A stretch of 64,000 bases of DNA from Coturnix japonica. Lineage: Eukaryota > Chordata > Aves > Galliformes > Phasianidae. Location: assembly GCF_001577835.2 (NCBI RefSeq), contig NC_029527.1, positions 3,485,086 to 3,549,085 of the forward strand. Direction: 5' to 3'. The translations under genes were made by a program, and so were the position numbers. The notes below the pieces were generated by a model. The model did no database searches and was not told where the DNA came from. It saw only the letters and a list, made by a program, of their open reading frames with translations. Every line of letters starts with the position of its first letter. Position 1 is the stretch's first letter. Shown in pieces: positions 37,623 to 64,000 of this stretch.

Positions 37623-40129
37623 TGATTTCTCCACATGATCACAGTTATAGTTTTACATCAATAGGGTCTGTTACTACTTACAAACAGAATGCATATTAAA
37701 ATGAAAGCACTCCTTTCTTCCCCATAGTTACAAAAGGGGTCTCGAGCCTCCCCAGAACAGAAGCTTCTTGTAAGTGTAATGATTTTTGAAGTCTTTAACA
37801 GTCTGCATTCAACACCTAATTCTAACAGTTTAGTACAACTCAAAGCTGATTGAAGTTCCTAGCAGGAGACAGGTATTGTAGGCAACCTCCAAGTGACTGC
37901 AGACTTAGAGTAATACTAATTTACACACTATGTACAATTTAGAGAATTGTCTACTCCCCCTACTTGGTCCCATTTTCACCACCCCCTTTTCTATTGTCCA
38001 AATTTAATCTTGTTATTGGTTCCACTTTTCTTTTAAATATATACACAATAATCCATTTTGCAGGCAAAGAAGTGCGATGGTATTTTACAACGGAACAGCA
38101 AAATGCATGCTTAACTGCAGAAAACACACAGCTTCATATGGAACAGCAAGTCAACATCTAGAGATTCATTTTTTAAATAACTGCTGACTGTCTTTCAGCT
38201 CATTTTATCAAGAAACAAGAGGCTTCTGCTGCATGCAGTACATGATGGGAAAATCATTCTACACTGTATGTTAGACTCTTTTCTTTTTAGCGATACAAGA
38301 CGTACATTATATTAGGATGAACTCTGTTTTCTGTTTTTACATTGTTGTACATTTCCATTTTTTTTAACTTAAAAGAAAATTAAAAACCCCAAATATATAT
38401 TTAATTGTTGTCCCAGAAAAGATTTTTGTCGCCACATCTTCATTCTTTAGGCTTCCCTTTCATTTTTTCAAATCAGCAATACCACTTTGCCACATTTTTT
38501 AAATGGGAATAGAGAAACGCGGTCACTCCACACAGTTCTGTACCAGTGTTTGTTTGGCAACGGCACTTGGGAAAAAAAGCCTCAATTTTATACCTGCCTG
38601 CAGGCTAAAAAATATATATATTAATTTTTTTTTGACTGCACAGTGTTTAAAATATGATCATTTTCCCATTCTAGACATGCCTCACACTGTTCTAAGCAAT
38701 TGTTAACCAAGAATGGAATCAGAGAGGTTAGACTAAAAACCCTAAATATAGTTAAAAAACAATTGAGTGCACTGTTTCTCCCTGCTGTTTAGAAATAATG
38801 CTTACAGTTACTGTGCTCCTACACGACCGTCCTGTTTTATTAAACTACTGTCAAAATAGTCTGTGATTTTATACATGCAACTTAATGCACCTTACAAGGT
38901 AGGCACAAACTCTACCAGATGAAATCATGTGCAAATGTTTCTTGCATGCACAGCTGTGGTTCTTCTGAACATTCAGTTGATTGCCCATGGAAAACCAGTG
39001 ATCGAGCATTAAGATGTGGCTTACAGTGTAAGTACAGAATATTTATATTTGACTAATTTAAATGAATGAAAGGGGTTTTGAAACAAAGCAAATGCAGATC
39101 TGGGAGTTTTAGGGTCTTCACTGTTAACTAAGTAACACAGCTTGAGTCACATTCTCCTCTCAGCTGTTACTGAACATTCTGCATTTACATGGTATACAGT
39201 GAATTTTACTGATATTAAAAATCTGCATCTGAAACAAGTACGGTCTCTGCTACTCAGTGAAGAGGAGCACTCTTACCTCCATTCCAATCAAAAGAAGCAG
39301 TTTGTGGAAGATATTTGTAACCAAATGACCCCGTATCTTTTCTGGAACAACCTATAAATTACAATTAGACTCTACTATTGGTACAGATGTATGAAGAAAA
39401 GTCTACATATTGAAATATGTTATCACTTTACTTCAACTAATATCAACAGTTAACACTGATATATTTCGCAAATATACAATATGTAGAGTGTAGCCTCACA
39501 CTAATAACATTAGATGACATGCAGACAGTTCTACTTTCCCCTATAAGAACAGTATATATCTTTTTGAAACTGCAAGGAACAGAGCCTCAGGGGACCTGTA
39601 GGAGCCCTCTTAAGGTTAGCCGCAGAATTTCGACTAGTATGAGCGATACTTTAAAATTATAATGCAATCACTTGTTTCCTTTTAATGAAGATAATTCAGA
39701 GAAGGAGGAGAATGGAACAACATTGCACATGTGGGAAACAAACGTGGACGGCTTTAAACAAAAGGCTAAACTCTAGATTGCTGTATTTGCTCTCTGTGGA
39801 GGTTAACAAAGTGCTGAGTTTGCAATTTTGCTGGTATTGCGATATCAATGGTATGAAAGGGAAAAAAAAATTACAACCCCAGACATTATAGATGCCATGA
39901 GCAAGCCAATATGAAGGTGACTCTCTTATTCTCACTTCAGTCTCATTTTAACTTCTTTCCACTTTAACTGATTTCTTCATTATTCCTGAAAAAATAGTAT
40001 TAAATATAAAATTGACTACAATTTTTACTTTTACCCATTTCACACTGGAATTTTTTTTTGCTCATCCTCTTCAAGGTTTGCTTTTAGGCTGGTACGGTTT
40101 CGCAGTTCTGATTCCTCTGCCTCTACTGT
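37623..40129 (-). other. IQSEC1: Probable IQSEC1 3' UTR (short-tail isoform)
   Basis: About 2.5 kb of AT-rich non-coding sequence downstream of the short-tail stop. It holds a Pumilio-type site (TGTACATA on the minus strand) at 37929-37936. The extent is inferred from polyadenylation hexamers only. Confidence 0.4.
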
Positions 40130-62070
<21,941 letters not shown>

Positions 62071-64000
62071 CTGAGGAGAGAAATGAGAAGACAAAACAAT
62101 GTTTATTATTTTTTTTTATACTGAAGGCACCTGACTAAAACTTTGTAGCAGTTTTACTATCACTTCTCACAAACATTGCTATGGGCTCATATAGATTCAG
62201 GGTAAATGTAAATGCCACAGAGCACACTGTTTGCTGTTAATAGCTTACTAACTTTGAAACAGACCTTTACATGCTTTTACACATTTCCTCTTCCATTCCC
62301 TTTTCCAAAGAGAAGCTTTACATGTTAGCTTCAGGAGTGAAAGTCACAGCACTTGTCAGAGCAAAAGACAAGCCCCCAAAAACTCGGAAAGTAACAGAAG
62401 AACGTTAAACTGTTTGTTGGGGAGGAGAGTTGGGAAATGAAGCGATTTCTGGCAATAAATATAATTCTTATAAAGACAAATTCTGCTTACAAAGTGATGC
62501 AAGACTCCCCTCACAGCATGCATTATGCAGTGCACTTTCCAGCAGCATGGAACAACACATAAACATAAGTTCTCTTCAAGACAGTAAAGGAATGTCTTTA
62601 CAGAATCAGTAATTCTACCACCATCTTTATTTTGCAAGGAATTATAATATAGTGTCCACCCTCAGGAGTGAATGACATGAACCACTTCTGACCAATGAGA
62701 ACTGAGAGTATATCCTTCTATATGGTTACTGCTAAGAGTCTTTCATGATTAAGAAACTATGCCTGAAAGAACAACTCAACGAAACCACTGTGCAAAGGTG
62801 TATAAAGCCTTCCTTATTTTTGACTTGTAAAATACATAAGCTTAGAAGCATCCCAAACCACACTAAATCTTTCATTTCCTTTTAAACACTCAGAGAACAG
62901 AGCTGCAAACTGGAAGCATTAAGAAACAAATGAGCACAGAAAACAACTTGCCCAAGTCTAACTACCTAATATCTAGCAATGCCAAAAGTACCTTCCGAGG
63001 TAAACTAAGTTTTTATTCACACAGTGGAAATAACCACAGACATACTGATCAGCCACTGTTCAATCTTTTCATGCTGCAGGGAGAGAATTTAATGCAGCTT
63101 CAATGGCAGCCCTCTGTTAGGGAAAAAAAAAAAGAAAAAAAAAATCTTCCTCGTCTTTAATGCTGGTTTAATACTAGAGACACTGTCCTGAAGATACTTA
63201 AAGTTCTCAAATACTAAGCATTAGCTTCTAACTAAAATCCAAGGATGGCTCTTTCAATGGATAGAATCTAAGGCTTTTTTTGGTTACATTTAATAAATCA
63301 GTGCTTTTTTAAATTTGCAGCTGTGGGAGTAACAAGCTGACTGAACATCCTCCTGCTTAGCAGACATTTTGTTCCCATGGCTCTATTTCTTCACTTGTGT
63401 TGAATGCTCTACTGCTGCTGCAGTGACTAAGAGAAGCACTGAGCCCATCTCACACCTTCTGAGAGAGAAGAAAAACTATGTACTTAAAATACTACCAACA
63501 TTAATACCAAGACAATTTCTCAAAGTTCACTCAACCATGCAGCAAAGCAAAAATGAGATCAATAGGAAAAAAACTAGAGAAATGGATGGAGTCTTCCTCA
63601 CATTACACAACTGGCCAATGAAGAGAAAGAGGAATCAGATGTATCCTGCATCTTCTGGTTACCTTAAGAAGAGTCTGTTGGTCAAAAAGTAAATAAAGAA
63701 CTGTACTTTTCTCATAGCTTCTCTTTTTTTCCTTCATGAAATCAGAAAGGCAGTTATCCACATTACTTGGGCAGGAACCCTACAGGTTCTCCCGTACTGT
63801 AAAAGATTTCTCCCCATCAAATTATGAAATATTACTCTTCTCAATCACTTCACCTCTTTCATTCAAGACCAAACCAAAAAACTACCAGCAGACAGGTACA
63901 GATTACACCGAATTACCTGGACTAACATACATTCAGTGAAAGCTAATTTGTACTCCTGACAATAACAAAATAATTCCCTAGGAAGTGATCTCAGTGACCA
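62071..64000 (-). other. IQSEC1 intron running off the right edge
   Basis: I looked for the exon that should precede KPEKG and saw none with matching phase and protein, so the next exon probably lies beyond the window. Confidence 0.5.

Noticed and set aside
63369-63692. 107-residue plus-strand frame near the right edge
   Set aside because: Low-complexity Lys-rich translation with no domain, inside an IQSEC1 intron on the opposite strand.
63669-63720. Possible upstream IQSEC1 exon with a donor-like cttaag/gtaacc on minus
   Set aside because: The phase would fit, but there is no good acceptor and the translation does not resemble the residues expected before KPEKG.

Overview
The window is nuclear DNA from a bird, most likely a galliform. 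The basis is intron-rich vertebrate genes with short introns, plus CR1 LINE fragments of avian type near 3.3, 32.8 and 51 kb. It is an ordinary gene-bearing segment with three protein genes. I see no virus-derived element, CRISPR array or structural RNA gene, and I found no new multi-gene system. The most interesting signals are unusual splicing and small structural elements.

Layout. (1) 1-17.3 kb, plus strand: a 16-coding-exon gene that I identify as CFAP92 (KIAA1257/FAP92), a flagellar-associated protein. All exon phases join without a break into a 1,121-residue protein. (2) 17.5-33.8 kb, minus strand: ACAD9, complete in 18 coding exons (614 residues). It is a mitochondrial acyl-CoA dehydrogenase that also helps assemble respiratory complex I. 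A GC-rich promoter lies at about 33.4-33.8 kb. CFAP92 and ACAD9 are tail to tail, as I recall them in human 3q21.3. (3) 33.8-37.6 kb: intergenic, with no gene visible. (4) About 37.6-64 kb, minus strand: the 3' half of IQSEC1 (BRAG2), an ARF6 exchange factor. The exons cover the Sec7 domain, the PH domain and two alternative C-termini. The 5' part of the gene lies beyond the right edge.

For IQSEC1, a 30-nt in-frame microexon (56936-56965) and a short alternative terminal exon (40130-40168) were found by eye, because neither forms an open reading frame of notable length. In ACAD9, the intron just after the catalytic glutamate codon has a GC rather than a GT donor. ACAD9 intron 1 carries a CA repeat with a perfect 12-bp higher-order period. 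Two perfect inverted repeats (12696-12729 and 36325-36354) are not explained by any gene.

The three genes do not form a pathway. They act in the cilium (CFAP92), the mitochondrion (ACAD9) and membrane traffic (IQSEC1). From memory, IQSEC1 is on human 3p25, so the ACAD9-IQSEC1 junction may mark a rearrangement between the lineages.
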